From the IMG/VR virus record IMGVR_UViG_3300028806_000020, positions 1 through 40,629 of that record: 40,629 nt of DNA; one strand, written 5' to 3'. A program made the translations under genes and the position numbers. Source of the stretch: a virus. The notes beneath the pieces are model-generated. The model did no database searches and was not told the origin of the DNA. It worked only from the letters and a program-made list of their open reading frames with translations. Positions 29,230 through 37,768 of the stretch are shown here, in pieces. Positions within the stretch are counted from its first letter, which is position 1. The number at the start of each line of letters is the position of its first letter.

Positions 29230-30611
29230 TGGACTTGGAAGTTAATGTATTTTATCCCACTCAACCTCATCCTGGACAGGAAGAAATACTTGATGCCATA
29301 GATAATGGGGTGCGTTTTATCCAACTAAGAGCAGGTCGCAAATGGCGTAAGACTTCCCTACTCATCAGTATCTTATTTGAGCAGGCAATCCTCACGGGGC
29401 TAACGTGTCCGTATGTTTGTCCTAACCGTGTTCAAGCAAAAAATATAGCTTGGAATGACCACGTACAACGTATTCTCAATGGTTTCAAGCTTGAAGGGAT
29501 GCCGTATAAAAAGAATGAGACAGAACTCACGGTTACTGTTCCCAATGGCGGTAAGGTAATGCTCATGGGGGTTGAGAACAAGGAAGCATTACGTGGTATT
29601 TCAAACTGGGGGTTCTTCTGTGGTGATGAGTACGATGATTGGGCTGAAGATATCTTCCCGACGATTATACGCCCTAATTTGATGGTTCATAAAGCACAAG
29701 CTATTTTGGCTGGTACTCCCAAAGGTTTCCGCAATCTGTATCGGCTCTCAAAGAATCCAAACTTTACCTCGTTTCATCATACTTCTTTTGAGAACCCAGA
29801 GCTTGACCGTGAGGAGCTGAATAATTTAGTGGAAGAGTACAAGGCTATGGGCATGAGTTATTATCGCCAGGAAATACTCGCAGAATATGAAAAGCCGGTG
29901 GGCACAGTGTATGAAGAATGGAATATGGAAAAACAATATATTCCCTTTGGCTACAATCCGTTGTTACCTGTGCATCTCACCTGGGATTTTGGGGTTAATG
30001 ATCCAACAGCAATTATTGTGATCCAACCCAACGGCAGAGAGCTTCGAGTTATTGACTATATAGAGGAAAACAATACAAATCTCAAGTTCTTCACCGATTG
30101 GATAAAAGACTTGCCATATAGAACACCGGAGCTTGAAACAGGAGATATTGCCGGACGTGCGAGAAATCTTGCAACAGGCAAGTCTGTTGTTGATGAAGCT
30201 ATGAATCTAGGACATTACATAATGACTAACCCTATTCCTGATATCCCAACGCAGATACGACAAGCACACAAATCAATTCCCTACTTATTTGTTAATTCAG
30301 CTAATCCAAACACTGAGCGGTTTGTTGAGTGCTTGCTCAATTATAAGTATCCTGAGAAAGCTGAGACACTTATCAATCAGTCAAATGAGATACCAATACA
30401 CGATGAGTTTTCACACGGTATGCGGGCATTTGAGTATTATTGTTGGAATGTGTTTAAGCATGGCAGTGTTGGAGCGGTGGTTTCAAACCAATTGCCGACT
30501 CAAACAAAGTCTCGTATAATGGTTGTGGCAGGCAAGCAAGTGCCGATGGATCTCACACCATTTGAAAGAGCAACGGAGCATGGGACAACGACTGTTATAG
30601 GAGGAGATTAA
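29229..30611 (+). CDS. terL: Terminase large subunit
   Basis: 460 residues. The ATPase domain has Walker A at 35-43 (AGRKWRKTS), with Arg40 where most have Gly, Walker B at 129-134 (FFCGDE), and the coupling motif AILAGTPKGFRNLY. The nuclease domain begins at LTWDFGVNDPTAI with Asp253 as the first metal ligand. It cuts and pumps DNA into the prohead. The small-terminase candidate, a 37-codon ORF and the portal region are neighbours. Both ends overlap other genes by a shared A in TAATG. Confidence 0.93.
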   Translation: MDLEVNVFYPTQPHPGQEEILDAIDNGVRFIQLRAGRKWRKTSLLISILFEQAILTGLTCPYVCPNRVQAKNIAWNDHVQRILNGFKLEGMPYKKNETELTVTVPNGGKVMLMGVENKEALRGISNWGFFCGDEYDDWAEDIFPTIIRPNLMVHKAQAILAGTPKGFRNLYRLSKNPNFTSFHHTSFENPELDREELNNLVEEYKAMGMSYYRQEILAEYEKPVGTVYEEWNMEKQYIPFGYNPLLPVHLTWDFGVNDPTAIIVIQPNGRELRVIDYIEENNTNLKFFTDWIKDLPYRTPELETGDIAGRARNLATGKSVVDEAMNLGHYIMTNPIPDIPTQIRQAHKSIPYLFVNSANPNTERFVECLLNYKYPEKAETLINQSNEIPIHDEFSHGMRAFEYYCWNVFKHGSVGAVVSNQLPTQTKSRIMVVAGKQVPMDLTPFERATEHGTTTVIGGD

Positions 30612-30724
30612 TGATTAAACGTTGGTACAAACATTTCAGAAGTATGCGGGCATATCACAATACGTTGTGGTTTTCAATTAAGAGCGCAACCATGATGGTT
30701 TGGATGTCAAGAAAGGATGTATGA
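30611..30724 (+). CDS. Small basic protein
   Basis: 37 residues, MIKRWYKHFRSMRAYHNTLW, then an amphipathic stretch rich in Met and Trp. Coupled to terL by TAATG and to the next gene by ATGA. Membrane-active or DNA-binding behaviour is possible; no family. Confidence 0.45.
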   Translation: MIKRWYKHFRSMRAYHNTLWFSIKSATMMVWMSRKDV

Positions 30725-30957
30725 AGCAATTACGAAGAACGAAGGATCTCGATAAACAATGCCACTATAAGAACTGCAAGTATCCCAGGAAATACCCAAA
30801 GGATCAACCATTGTATTGTAGAAACCATAAAGACAATATGCCACTAACCGGAGTAGCAAAAGTAATCGAAGAGACAAAGCCATTTGTGCAAACACATCAT
30901 CCATTACCCACAAAAGTATCACTCAAGGATCGCATCAAATCATTTATATGGAAGTAA
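30721..30957 (+). CDS. Small Cys/His zinc-finger-like protein
   Basis: 78 residues from ATG 30721 (a frame from 30700 overlaps more). CHYKNCKYP...YCRNHKDN gives a C-x4-C...C-x2-H zinc knuckle, within a basic protein. The end overlaps the next gene by 10 bp. It may bind nucleic acid near packaging; function unknown. Confidence 0.55.
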   Translation: MKQLRRTKDLDKQCHYKNCKYPRKYPKDQPLYCRNHKDNMPLTGVAKVIEETKPFVQTHHPLPTKVSLKDRIKSFIWK

Positions 30958-31403
30958 CAATTCGAGGTAACATCCAAGACTTACGAGTGTCAACCATAAC
31001 ACTTCAACCTAAAGTTGATAACACAGTCTATGGCATTAATTGTCCCAATTGCTCACAATTTTTAACCCAAACTGATGGCAAAGTGAGTAAGATCATGCCC
31101 TTTTATGAGCCAACAGAACAAAACCTCGTAGTGAATAAATGCAAGACATGTAATACAAAATATGCCCTTCAAACGTATGACGGCTATTCATCAGATGTGA
31201 TACGAGTAGTATTGCATCCCAATCGTATCGATAATGACTTTTGGTGCACTAACCGTATCAATGTTGATAGATGCAGGATACTCGCATTTACTGAGGATAA
31301 AATCTTCACGATGCTTGATAAAAAGAAGCATAATACACCGTTTTTTGCATCCTGTTATCAAGAAGGTTGTGGGCAAAAATACTATTTCGCAGAGATGATT
31401 TAA
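30948..31403 (+). CDS. Zinc-ribbon protein upstream of the portal
   Basis: 151 residues. CPNCSQFLTQ and CKTCNTKYAL form one ribbon, and CYQEGCGQKY a third knuckle. The middle is beta-rich (VIRVVLHPNRIDNDFWCTNR). No enzyme motif. The intergenic gap to the portal is 17 bp and contains part of its promoter. Confidence 0.55.
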   Translation: MEVTIRGNIQDLRVSTITLQPKVDNTVYGINCPNCSQFLTQTDGKVSKIMPFYEPTEQNLVVNKCKTCNTKYALQTYDGYSSDVIRVVLHPNRIDNDFWCTNRINVDRCRILAFTEDKIFTMLDKKKHNTPFFASCYQEGCGQKYYFAEMI

Positions 31404-31414
31404 TATGCTAGAGT
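31386..31414 (+). promoter_or_regulatory. Portal promoter, leaderless geometry
   Basis: TTCGCA (31386-31391), 17 bp, TAGAGT (31409-31414). The ATG at 31421 is seven bases after the -10. TAGAGT also appears as the -10 of the capsid promoter. Confidence 0.4.
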
Positions 31415-31420
31415 AGATAT

Positions 31421-33463
31421 ATGATTAACCCAGGACTGCTCACTGATGATCTTGAAAAGTATGCTGTTGGTGAAGAAGCAGACAAAATAACCGATCCACT
31501 TGCTCTTGATATCCCTGATGATGACCTGATAAAAGTCATTGATAAACGTATCGAGGATACCCGCCATTTCTTCTCAAAAGAATATAACCTTTATGAACTA
31601 CGACGTAAAAATGAGATTTACCGGTTTGGCAGACAAATCCAGGAATTAGAGAAAGCTGATAAACTCAAAGGCTACGAAACACGCACGCTAACAAATGTTC
31701 TCTATGAGATCGAGCGAACCATGAAGCCACTGGCTTTATCTCAGCTCCCAGACTTAATCGTATCCCCTGGACAAAATACGGATCAGAGTAAGCAGATTGC
31801 AGAGATGATAACAAAGGTTGTAAACTCTGATCTTCAGAAAGAGCAGAATCGTAAGGTTTTAGGTATGGCATGGATGCATAGACCAGTATACAGAGTTGGC
31901 ATTATAAAAGTCATCTGGAACCCGCAAGCATTTGGAGGTCTTGGAGATTATGAGTTTATCTATGTCCATCCTGACGCAGTAGATGTAGACCACACCGCAA
32001 CTGAGGCTGATGCTAATAAGATGTCCTTTGTTTCTCATAAAGTATCACTCACCGTTGAGAAGGTTATTATGATGTTTCCTAAGAGCAAGAATGAGTTTAT
32101 TGATGAGCTGAGAAAACAGGGCATTCTTGACAAGAATGGTAACGATACCGATGAGCGTAAGTGGCGGGCATTAGCAACACCCATTGATGTACGAGAGGTT
32201 TGGTTTACCGATTATGAGCCAGCTAAAGAAAAAGGTGAGTGGAAACGGGTTGAAGGGGTTATCTGGAAGTATCGTGATTGCATCCTTGAGAAAATGAAGA
32301 ACCCATACTTTGATTATGAAGGTGAAAAACAGTTGTTCACTTACGACAACATCCAGCTCGAATCTAGTAAAAGACGTATTACCACCGATGAGATGCAAAT
32401 GTCCATGATGACGGGACAATTCCCTGATAATGTGTCAGAACAACAGGTATATCACAATTTCTTTGATAGTCCTCAAAAGCCGTTCTTTTTCATGGTCTAT
32501 GACCAGTGGGGTAAGCAGCCATTTGATGAAACCACGCATTTAGAGCAGAACATTGCTAATCAAGATAATCTTGACTTTATGCAGAAACAGATCCAGGATA
32601 CGCTTAAAAACAGAGGACATCATATCTGGTCGAAAATGGCAGGACTCAGCTCAGGGGATATAAAGAAAATGGATCACAATAACCCTGATGAGGACTATTT
32701 GGTTAATGGCGTACCACAGCAACAGCATGAGTTTATCCCCCCTGACAGACCGGAGCCACAGGAATATCAGGATCTTGACCGTTTAAAGAATGAAATGTTT
32801 GAAATATCATCAAGTACCAGTATTCGTGGTGAGGTGCAAGATGAGGCAGTAACCAACAATCAAATAGGCAGGGAGAGCGACTATACAGTTATGGATGACA
32901 TGGTCGAGGAGACAATTAATAAAGCAGCTCAATGGATGGCAGGATGGGCAATGCACATGATTAAGACCCGTTACACTCAGGCGCATTTCCGAAAGATCCT
33001 TGGTGCTAAAGGTGAATGGGTATTTATGCAACTTCATCAGGATTTTGTAGAAGATGGGCAGGAGGTAATGATTAAGGCTAGTGGGAGTGATAAGTTACGT
33101 AAACAGAATAATGCCCTTAATCTTGCAAAAATGGATAGAATTAGCACTCTTGATTTATATGAAGACCTTGACCTTGATGACGCAGAAGGAAGAACTGCAC
33201 GTTTCATCACTGAGCATGTAGATGGCCCGCTATTCTTATCTGCATTTGTAGAGGATGGCCCAACCGCTACCCCACAGCTTGTCCAGAAGTTAGCAGCAAT
33301 CACTCAACAACAAAATGCAGGGGCACAACCTCAGCCAGGAGGCGGTCAACCCCAACCTAATGGGCCAGCGGGGCCAAGTACAAATAATACTCAGGCTGTA
33401 GCAACGAGTCCGGCACAACCACAGCCAGCTATTGCACAACCGGCAGGGAATGTTGTACATTAA
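31421..33463 (+). CDS. Portal protein
   Basis: 680 residues, within the size range of podovirus-type portals. The recognisable core includes YEIERTMKPLALSQLPDLIV, YVHPDAVDVDHTATEADANK, EQNIANQDNLDFMQKQIQDT and EISSSTSIRGEVQDEAVTNN, then a long helix (VEETINKAAQWMAGWAMHM). The last 75 residues are Gln/Pro/Ala-rich and probably disordered. It forms the dodecameric DNA channel at the capsid vertex. Downstream of terL and upstream of scaffold and capsid, the standard order. Confidence 0.85.
   Translation: MINPGLLTDDLEKYAVGEEADKITDPLALDIPDDDLIKVIDKRIEDTRHFFSKEYNLYELRRKNEIYRFGRQIQELEKADKLKGYETRTLTNVLYEIERTMKPLALSQLPDLIVSPGQNTDQSKQIAEMITKVVNSDLQKEQNRKVLGMAWMHRPVYRVGIIKVIWNPQAFGGLGDYEFIYVHPDAVDVDHTATEADANKMSFVSHKVSLTVEKVIMMFPKSKNEFIDELRKQGILDKNGNDTDERKWRALATPIDVREVWFTDYEPAKEKGEWKRVEGVIWKYRDCILEKMKNPYFDYEGEKQLFTYDNIQLESSKRRITTDEMQMSMMTGQFPDNVSEQQVYHNFFDSPQKPFFFMVYDQWGKQPFDETTHLEQNIANQDNLDFMQKQIQDTLKNRGHHIWSKMAGLSSGDIKKMDHNNPDEDYLVNGVPQQQHEFIPPDRPEPQEYQDLDRLKNEMFEISSSTSIRGEVQDEAVTNNQIGRESDYTVMDDMVEETINKAAQWMAGWAMHMIKTRYTQAHFRKILGAKGEWVFMQLHQDFVEDGQEVMIKASGSDKLRKQNNALNLAKMDRISTLDLYEDLDLDDAEGRTARFITEHVDGPLFLSAFVEDGPTATPQLVQKLAAITQQQNAGAQPQPGGGQPQPNGPAGPSTNNTQAVATSPAQPQPAIAQPAGNVVH
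33433..33461 (+). promoter_or_regulatory. Scaffold-gene promoter, leaderless geometry
   Basis: TGCACA (33433-33438; or TTGCAC one base earlier), 17 bp, TACATT (33456-33461). The ATG at 33468 is seven bases after the -10. The -35 match is weak. Confidence 0.35.
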
Positions 33464-33467
33464 TAGT

Positions 33468-34490
33468 ATGCCCGATCCAATAAAAGACGATAAAAAAGAA
33501 GAAGTCAAAGACCCCGACCAATATGACGTTAAGACAGAACGTAATTTAACGTTTTCCCAGATTGTCGAGAAACAGCAAAAGGAACGGGAGAAACTGGAGG
33601 CTGATAAAAAGGAGGACGAAAAACCTGATACTGAAGTTGTTAAGGATGATAAACCCACAGATGAGGAGGTCGCAAAACAGAAGCAATTAGATGCAGAAAC
33701 AGCAGAGAAGAGACAGGCTGAACTTGCTGCAAAGACAGCAGCAGAGGTTGTCGAGAAACAACGACTAGCTGAAGAAGATAGGAAAGCTAAAGAGCAACAA
33801 GCCTTAGATGCTGAGAAAAAACGACAGGAAGCATTAAAGCCTAAGTTTACAGGTGTTGATAAGGATGGCAACCCACTCCCTAAGTCCTATGATGAGATAG
33901 CAGCAGAGTCAGCACGTATTGCAAAAGAAGAGGCAACAGCAGAAATAAGAGCCGAGTTAGCCGAAAAAGAAGCCAAAGCCAAAGAGACACAGGATCAGGA
34001 GGCCAAGGTAAAAGCTGACAAGGAAGCCGCAACGAAAGCATTTAATGAAGGCTTGCAAAAGGAAATGGATGCAGACCTTAACGCAATCTATAAAGCAAAT
34101 GATCTGCCTAAGATTAAAGTTGAGATCAAAGATGCTAGTGACCCTACAGATCCAGGCTTTTCCGATCCAGGTTATAAAGAGCGTGAGCATTTATTCAAGA
34201 CCGCAGTTAAGGTAAATTCTCAAAGAATGGCAAAAGGACAACCTCTTATCAGAAGTATTCAAATGATCCGCTATGGCAAAGATCCTGAAACGGGAAAAGC
34301 ATACTACACGCCACTTACTAAACAGGTTGCCGGACATAATGCCCCTGTATTTGGAAATGAATCAAGTCAAAGTGAGGAAATATCAGAGAAGTATAATATA
34401 AAGACTGACAGAAATAAATCGTATGCACAGATAATCAGAGAAGAACGCCAGCGTTTAGCTTCAAAAGCGAACGTGCGGAATGTTAATTAG
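33468..34490 (+). CDS. Scaffold-like coiled-coil protein
   Basis: 340 residues from ATG 33468 (frame open from 33432). Residues 45-215 are almost pure Lys/Glu/Ala coiled coil; the rest is a more folded helical segment (HLFKTAVKVNSQRMAKGQPL). The two ends carry the same motif: YDVKTERNLTFSQIV at 19-33 and YNIKTDRNKSYAQII at 309-323. Position between portal and capsid and the coiled coil fit a scaffolding protein that guides prohead assembly. The paired end motif may be the capsid-binding peptide. Confidence 0.7.
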   Translation: MPDPIKDDKKEEVKDPDQYDVKTERNLTFSQIVEKQQKEREKLEADKKEDEKPDTEVVKDDKPTDEEVAKQKQLDAETAEKRQAELAAKTAAEVVEKQRLAEEDRKAKEQQALDAEKKRQEALKPKFTGVDKDGNPLPKSYDEIAAESARIAKEEATAEIRAELAEKEAKAKETQDQEAKVKADKEAATKAFNEGLQKEMDADLNAIYKANDLPKIKVEIKDASDPTDPGFSDPGYKEREHLFKTAVKVNSQRMAKGQPLIRSIQMIRYGKDPETGKAYYTPLTKQVAGHNAPVFGNESSQSEEISEKYNIKTDRNKSYAQIIREERQRLASKANVRNVN

Positions 34491-34509
34491 GCATAACAAA
34501 ATTGCCCTA

Positions 34510-34567
34510 TTGACATGGCAAAACATAATCTAGTAGAGTTATTACAGACATAGGTTTTCTTAAACCT
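34510..34567 (+). promoter_or_regulatory. Major capsid promoter and leader hairpin
   Basis: TTGACA (34510-34515), 18 bp, TAGAGT (34534-34539), start near 34546. The leader has the hairpin AGGTTT-TCTT-AAACCT (34552-34567) and an AGGA before the ATG, so unlike most late genes the capsid mRNA has a real leader and SD. Confidence 0.5.
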
Positions 34568-34594
34568 CTCCCTCCAGAATAAACTAGGAAATCT

Positions 34595-35779
34595 ATGTTT
34601 CATGTAAGAACTGCCCATTTAAAGACTGACTCTTTTAAAGAAAATCTTGGTAATGTCCGTTTCTATGACGGCATCCAAAACACCTCCCGTGTTGATGTAC
34701 TTGGTAATCCAAAGCTCTACACTAAAGTCGTTGATAACATTCTCTTATCACCAAGCGTCATGACTCGTATTATGTTTGGTGGTGTACCATTTGAAGGAAA
34801 AGTACAAGATGTTGATTTGGATGTTATTTCAGATACGCAAGGACAGTGGATTACAGGGCTTGAAGAATTAGCATTGGCAGCAACCAGTACAGTAGTAAGA
34901 ACTTCATTTGCACAAACCGCATTTACACAACCACAGGTAAGTATTCTCTTAGAGTCATTCGCAAATCAAGGAGCAGGCCGCAACATTTCAGTTGATAAAT
35001 TAAAGTATGAAAAAGCAGCAGCACAAGTCGTACAGGCTTTGGGTGGTGCTATCTATGGCTACGGTCAAGCCAATCAAATGTTAGGTTTGGAAGCAATCGT
35101 TGATAACGGTACAAATAACGCAACAATTGGTGGTATCTCCCGATCAACCTATCCAACGCTTGATGCCTACGTCGCAACCGTTACTGCTAATAAACTGACA
35201 TTGGCACTTCTTGACACTATCCATGATAACGTTCGTGCGGCTGGTATGGCACAGGAGAAACCAAACGTTGCGTACACAACTAAATCTATCTGGTCATTAT
35301 ATGGACAACTGTTACAGCCATTTATCCGAGCATCTTATCGAGATGTTGGATACGACAAATTGCGTAACAATGATAAATGGGGACAGAGAAATAACCCTGA
35401 ACTCAAAGGCTCAATCGGCTTTGATGGTCTCTCATACCGAACCTTAACAATCGTTGATGATGACTTTGCTAACACCAATGGTAACAACCCGTTGTACATG
35501 ATGAATGAGGATTACTTCAAATGGCACGGCCGATCTGAAGTGCCTGATGAATACAAAGATACTTTGGAACATGTTAGCTTTGGTGATGACACTGTGTATG
35601 AGGGAACTGGTGCTATGGCAGCAGAGGCAATGCCATCAAGTAATCATGGGTTCTTCTATCAGAAACCGGAACCAATGCCAACACAGGGCGGTAAATATGC
35701 AAGGTTCTGGGCAATTGGAAATGTAATTGCACACTCATATCGTAGACACGGAAAAGCAACAGGTCTAACGACCATTTAA
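34595..35779 (+). CDS. Major capsid protein, HK97-type
   Basis: 394 residues, usual length. Start HLKTDSFKENLGNVRFYDG; LLSPSVMTRIMFGGVPFEG; AVSILLESFANQ-like spine helix region; NVAYTTKSIWSLYGQLLQPF; SFGDDTVYEGTGAMAAE; and an end with FWAIGNVIAHSYRRHGK. No cleaved N-terminal delta domain is evident, in line with a separate scaffold gene. Strong promoter, leader hairpin and SD fit high expression. The fold is inferred from general pattern and gene order. Confidence 0.8.
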   Translation: MFHVRTAHLKTDSFKENLGNVRFYDGIQNTSRVDVLGNPKLYTKVVDNILLSPSVMTRIMFGGVPFEGKVQDVDLDVISDTQGQWITGLEELALAATSTVVRTSFAQTAFTQPQVSILLESFANQGAGRNISVDKLKYEKAAAQVVQALGGAIYGYGQANQMLGLEAIVDNGTNNATIGGISRSTYPTLDAYVATVTANKLTLALLDTIHDNVRAAGMAQEKPNVAYTTKSIWSLYGQLLQPFIRASYRDVGYDKLRNNDKWGQRNNPELKGSIGFDGLSYRTLTIVDDDFANTNGNNPLYMMNEDYFKWHGRSEVPDEYKDTLEHVSFGDDTVYEGTGAMAAEAMPSSNHGFFYQKPEPMPTQGGKYARFWAIGNVIAHSYRRHGKATGLTTI

Positions 35780-35783
35780 AACT

Positions 35784-36548
35784 ATGGCTAAATTAACACG
35801 ATACATTGCATCTTTAGACTTATACCAAAGCTCAACTTTGGACTCTATTACCAGTAATCCTGATCTTCCAGGGCCAGAGTCTTACGGGGCAAGAATTGAC
35901 GGTTTGGGTGGTAAAGAATTTACCCTTGCAGTAGCAGGAGCATCTAATTTAGTGGCAGGAAATCTGTTACAGGAACCGGCAGAAAACACAGGGCTTGAAA
36001 ACGCAGCAGTCGCAACAGCAGCAGTTGTTGGACAGCCATATCTTAATATTACTAATGGTTCAACAACTATTACTTCAGCAGCATACGCAGGTGGGTCAAT
36101 CGGGTTCTACACTGCTGGGACAGTACCGATTGGAGACGAGTACACAATCATCAATGTTACCGGAACGCTTACCAATGCAGGCTCAATGAATGTCTGGCTT
36201 GACAGGCCTTTGCGATATGCTGTAACAACTTCAGCAACAGTTGTCATGAAACCATCTCCTTATAATGGAGTTATTCAAATGCCGGCAACAACACCAACGG
36301 GTGCTGCAATTGGTATTGCTATTTGGCCGATCACTGCAACATACATGGGATATATTCAAACACGAGGAGTAGCATCGGTATTATCAGACGGCTCAACCTT
36401 CGCAGTAGGTAGTGCAGTTGGTACGCCTTCAGGGACAGCAGGAGCAGTAACCGTATACGCAGCAGCAACGACAAAACAGGCAATTGGTGTGGCTCGTGAG
36501 GCAGCAGCTTCAGCACACGCAATTAGTGTTAATTTGACAGGGTTCTAA
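35784..36548 (+). CDS. Beta-rich capsid decoration-like protein
   Basis: 254 residues, Ala/Thr/Val/Gly-rich and nearly all beta-strand (TGTLTNAGSMNVWLDRPL; VGSAVGTPSGTAGAVTVYAA). The end KQAIGVAREAAASAHAISVN resembles head decoration or cement proteins, which often follow the major capsid gene. It starts four bases after the capsid stop and is followed by an intrinsic terminator, so capsid and decoration genes form one unit. Confidence 0.65.
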   Translation: MAKLTRYIASLDLYQSSTLDSITSNPDLPGPESYGARIDGLGGKEFTLAVAGASNLVAGNLLQEPAENTGLENAAVATAAVVGQPYLNITNGSTTITSAAYAGGSIGFYTAGTVPIGDEYTIINVTGTLTNAGSMNVWLDRPLRYAVTTSATVVMKPSPYNGVIQMPATTPTGAAIGIAIWPITATYMGYIQTRGVASVLSDGSTFAVGSAVGTPSGTAGAVTVYAAATTKQAIGVAREAAASAHAISVNLTGF

Positions 36549-36573
36549 AATGGAGTTTGTAAAACAAGATGCG

Positions 36574-36608
36574 ACCTCGTTCGTCAGATGGACGAGACGA
36601 GGTTTTTT
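36574..36608 (+). terminator. Intrinsic terminator after the capsid operon
   Basis: CCTCGTTCGTC pairs with GACGAGACGAGG (one bulge) around a short loop and is followed by TTTTTT. It separates the capsid/decoration unit from the downstream structural genes. Confidence 0.8.
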
Positions 36609-36614
36609 AAATTT

Positions 36615-36833
36615 ATGGGAGTATTTAGCAAAAAAACTGAAGAAGGAGTCGACCCAACCCAACCCTTAACAGAGCCAAAAGCTCCTGTTACTGCTGACAC
36701 CGTTCCCGAAAGAGCAGACTATAATTGTGTGCCGTGTAAAGGCGAGGGATTGGTAGTTGATCCAGCCTCTACGACAAAAACGCAAATATTAATGAGATGT
36801 CCTGCATGTCAGGGGACAGGAAAGCTAAGCTAA
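36615..36833 (+). CDS. DnaJ-type zinc-finger mini-protein
   Basis: 72 residues from ATG 36615 (an upstream ATG lies inside the terminator). CVPCKGEGLVVDP and CPACQGTGKLS form a DnaJ-like Cys-rich module after a Pro-rich, acidic start. A similar module is encoded at 22206. Its place among structural genes suggests an assembly chaperone; this is inference. No SD; the start is near the T-tract. Confidence 0.6.
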   Translation: MGVFSKKTEEGVDPTQPLTEPKAPVTADTVPERADYNCVPCKGEGLVVDPASTTKTQILMRCPACQGTGKLS

Positions 36834-36834
36834 T

Positions 36835-37485
36835 ATGAAATCACGAATATTCCATCAATTTACCGGAAATTATAAGGTAGACCGTTTGTATCATGCTGTG
36901 CCTCAGGATGATGAAACAATTGAAGGCATGATGGGGGGAGTACCAGGGGTACGAACACAGGGATTAAATACTAATCAAGCTGTTAATTTTTCACAGTTTA
37001 CTGTTGATACATCGGGAAATACAGTAGTTCCAGGGAGCTTGACGGTAACGGGATCAAAAATTGGTGGAAAGGGAAATGTTATTGCCAGTGCATCCGCAAC
37101 GCCTACATTAACAGCGGCGCAAACGGGGGCAATTCTTCTTTTTGATAGAGCGTCAGGAGTAACTTATACGTTACCCGCTCCAGCGTTAGGATTAGAATTT
37201 ACTTTTATTGTTACCGTTACTATTACTTCGAGTAATGCAAAGGTAATTACTGATGCAGGAACAACGCTTCTTGCAGGTATTATCGTGTCAGGTCTTGATA
37301 ATACAGCTAATAAACAATGGGTAGGAAACGGCTCATCACATCTTGCGGTTACACAAAACGGTACAACCACAGGTGGTATTGTTGGTAGCTGGTTAAAGTT
37401 CACTTGTGTTACGACAACTTTGTGGTCAGTTCAGGGAATGATTGTAGCAAGTGGAACCACAGCGACACCATTTGCCACATCTTAG
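36835..37485 (+). CDS. Beta-rich virion protein with fibre-like repeats
   Basis: 216 residues. About residues 55-110 (FTVDTSGNTVVPGSLTVTGS) look like trimeric fibre or head-fibre repeats, followed by a Thr/Ala/Val domain (TPTLTAAQTGAILLFDRASG; TYTLPAPALGLEFTFIVTV). The start follows the previous stop by one base. Probably a head fibre, neck or decoration protein exposed on the virion. Confidence 0.6.
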   Translation: MKSRIFHQFTGNYKVDRLYHAVPQDDETIEGMMGGVPGVRTQGLNTNQAVNFSQFTVDTSGNTVVPGSLTVTGSKIGGKGNVIASASATPTLTAAQTGAILLFDRASGVTYTLPAPALGLEFTFIVTVTITSSNAKVITDAGTTLLAGIIVSGLDNTANKQWVGNGSSHLAVTQNGTTTGGIVGSWLKFTCVTTTLWSVQGMIVASGTTATPFATS

Positions 37486-37487
37486 TT

Positions 37488-37766
37488 ATGGCATACGCAC
37501 CATCACAACTCAATCCAACGCAAACAGGATCGGCAGCAAAACTTACTTCGTCTGCTATTTTGGTGCGTACTGTCATTATTCAAGCAAATGTAGGAAATGC
37601 AGGAACTATCTATTTAGGTAATGCCTCTGTCACATCAAGCGTATACGGAGTCGCACTTGCAGCGGGACAATCAATTTCTCTTGGAGATGTAGATTCAAAG
37701 ATTGATCTTTCAACACTTTACATTAACGGCACTTCAGGAGACGGGGTTTCAGTGTTATACTTCTAA
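37488..37766 (+). CDS. Small beta-sandwich virion protein
   Basis: 92 residues from ATG 37488 (a longer frame overlaps the previous gene). Beta pattern: AKLTSSAILVRTVIIQANVG, GTIYLGNASVTSS, VALAAGQSISLGDVDSKID. This kind of small all-beta protein is common next to head genes in phages as a decoration or completion protein. No family named. Confidence 0.6.
   Translation: MAYAPSQLNPTQTGSAAKLTSSAILVRTVIIQANVGNAGTIYLGNASVTSSVYGVALAAGQSISLGDVDSKIDLSTLYINGTSGDGVSVLYF
37733..37761 (+). promoter_or_regulatory. Promoter for the 37769 gene, leaderless geometry
   Basis: TATACT (37756-37761) ends eight bases before the ATG at 37769. The -35 TTCAGG (37733-37738, 17 bp) is weak. Confidence 0.35.
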
Positions 37767-37768
37767 GT

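Noticed and set aside
33290-33871. 193-codon minus-strand ORF rich in Ser, Cys and Phe
   Set aside because: It is the shadow of the Lys/Glu/Ala-rich coiled-coil gene on the other strand, whose codons give Ser/Phe/Leu in reverse.
36550-36680. ORF reading through the terminator from ATG 36550
   Set aside because: It overlaps an intrinsic terminator and runs out of frame with the supported DnaJ-type mini-gene.
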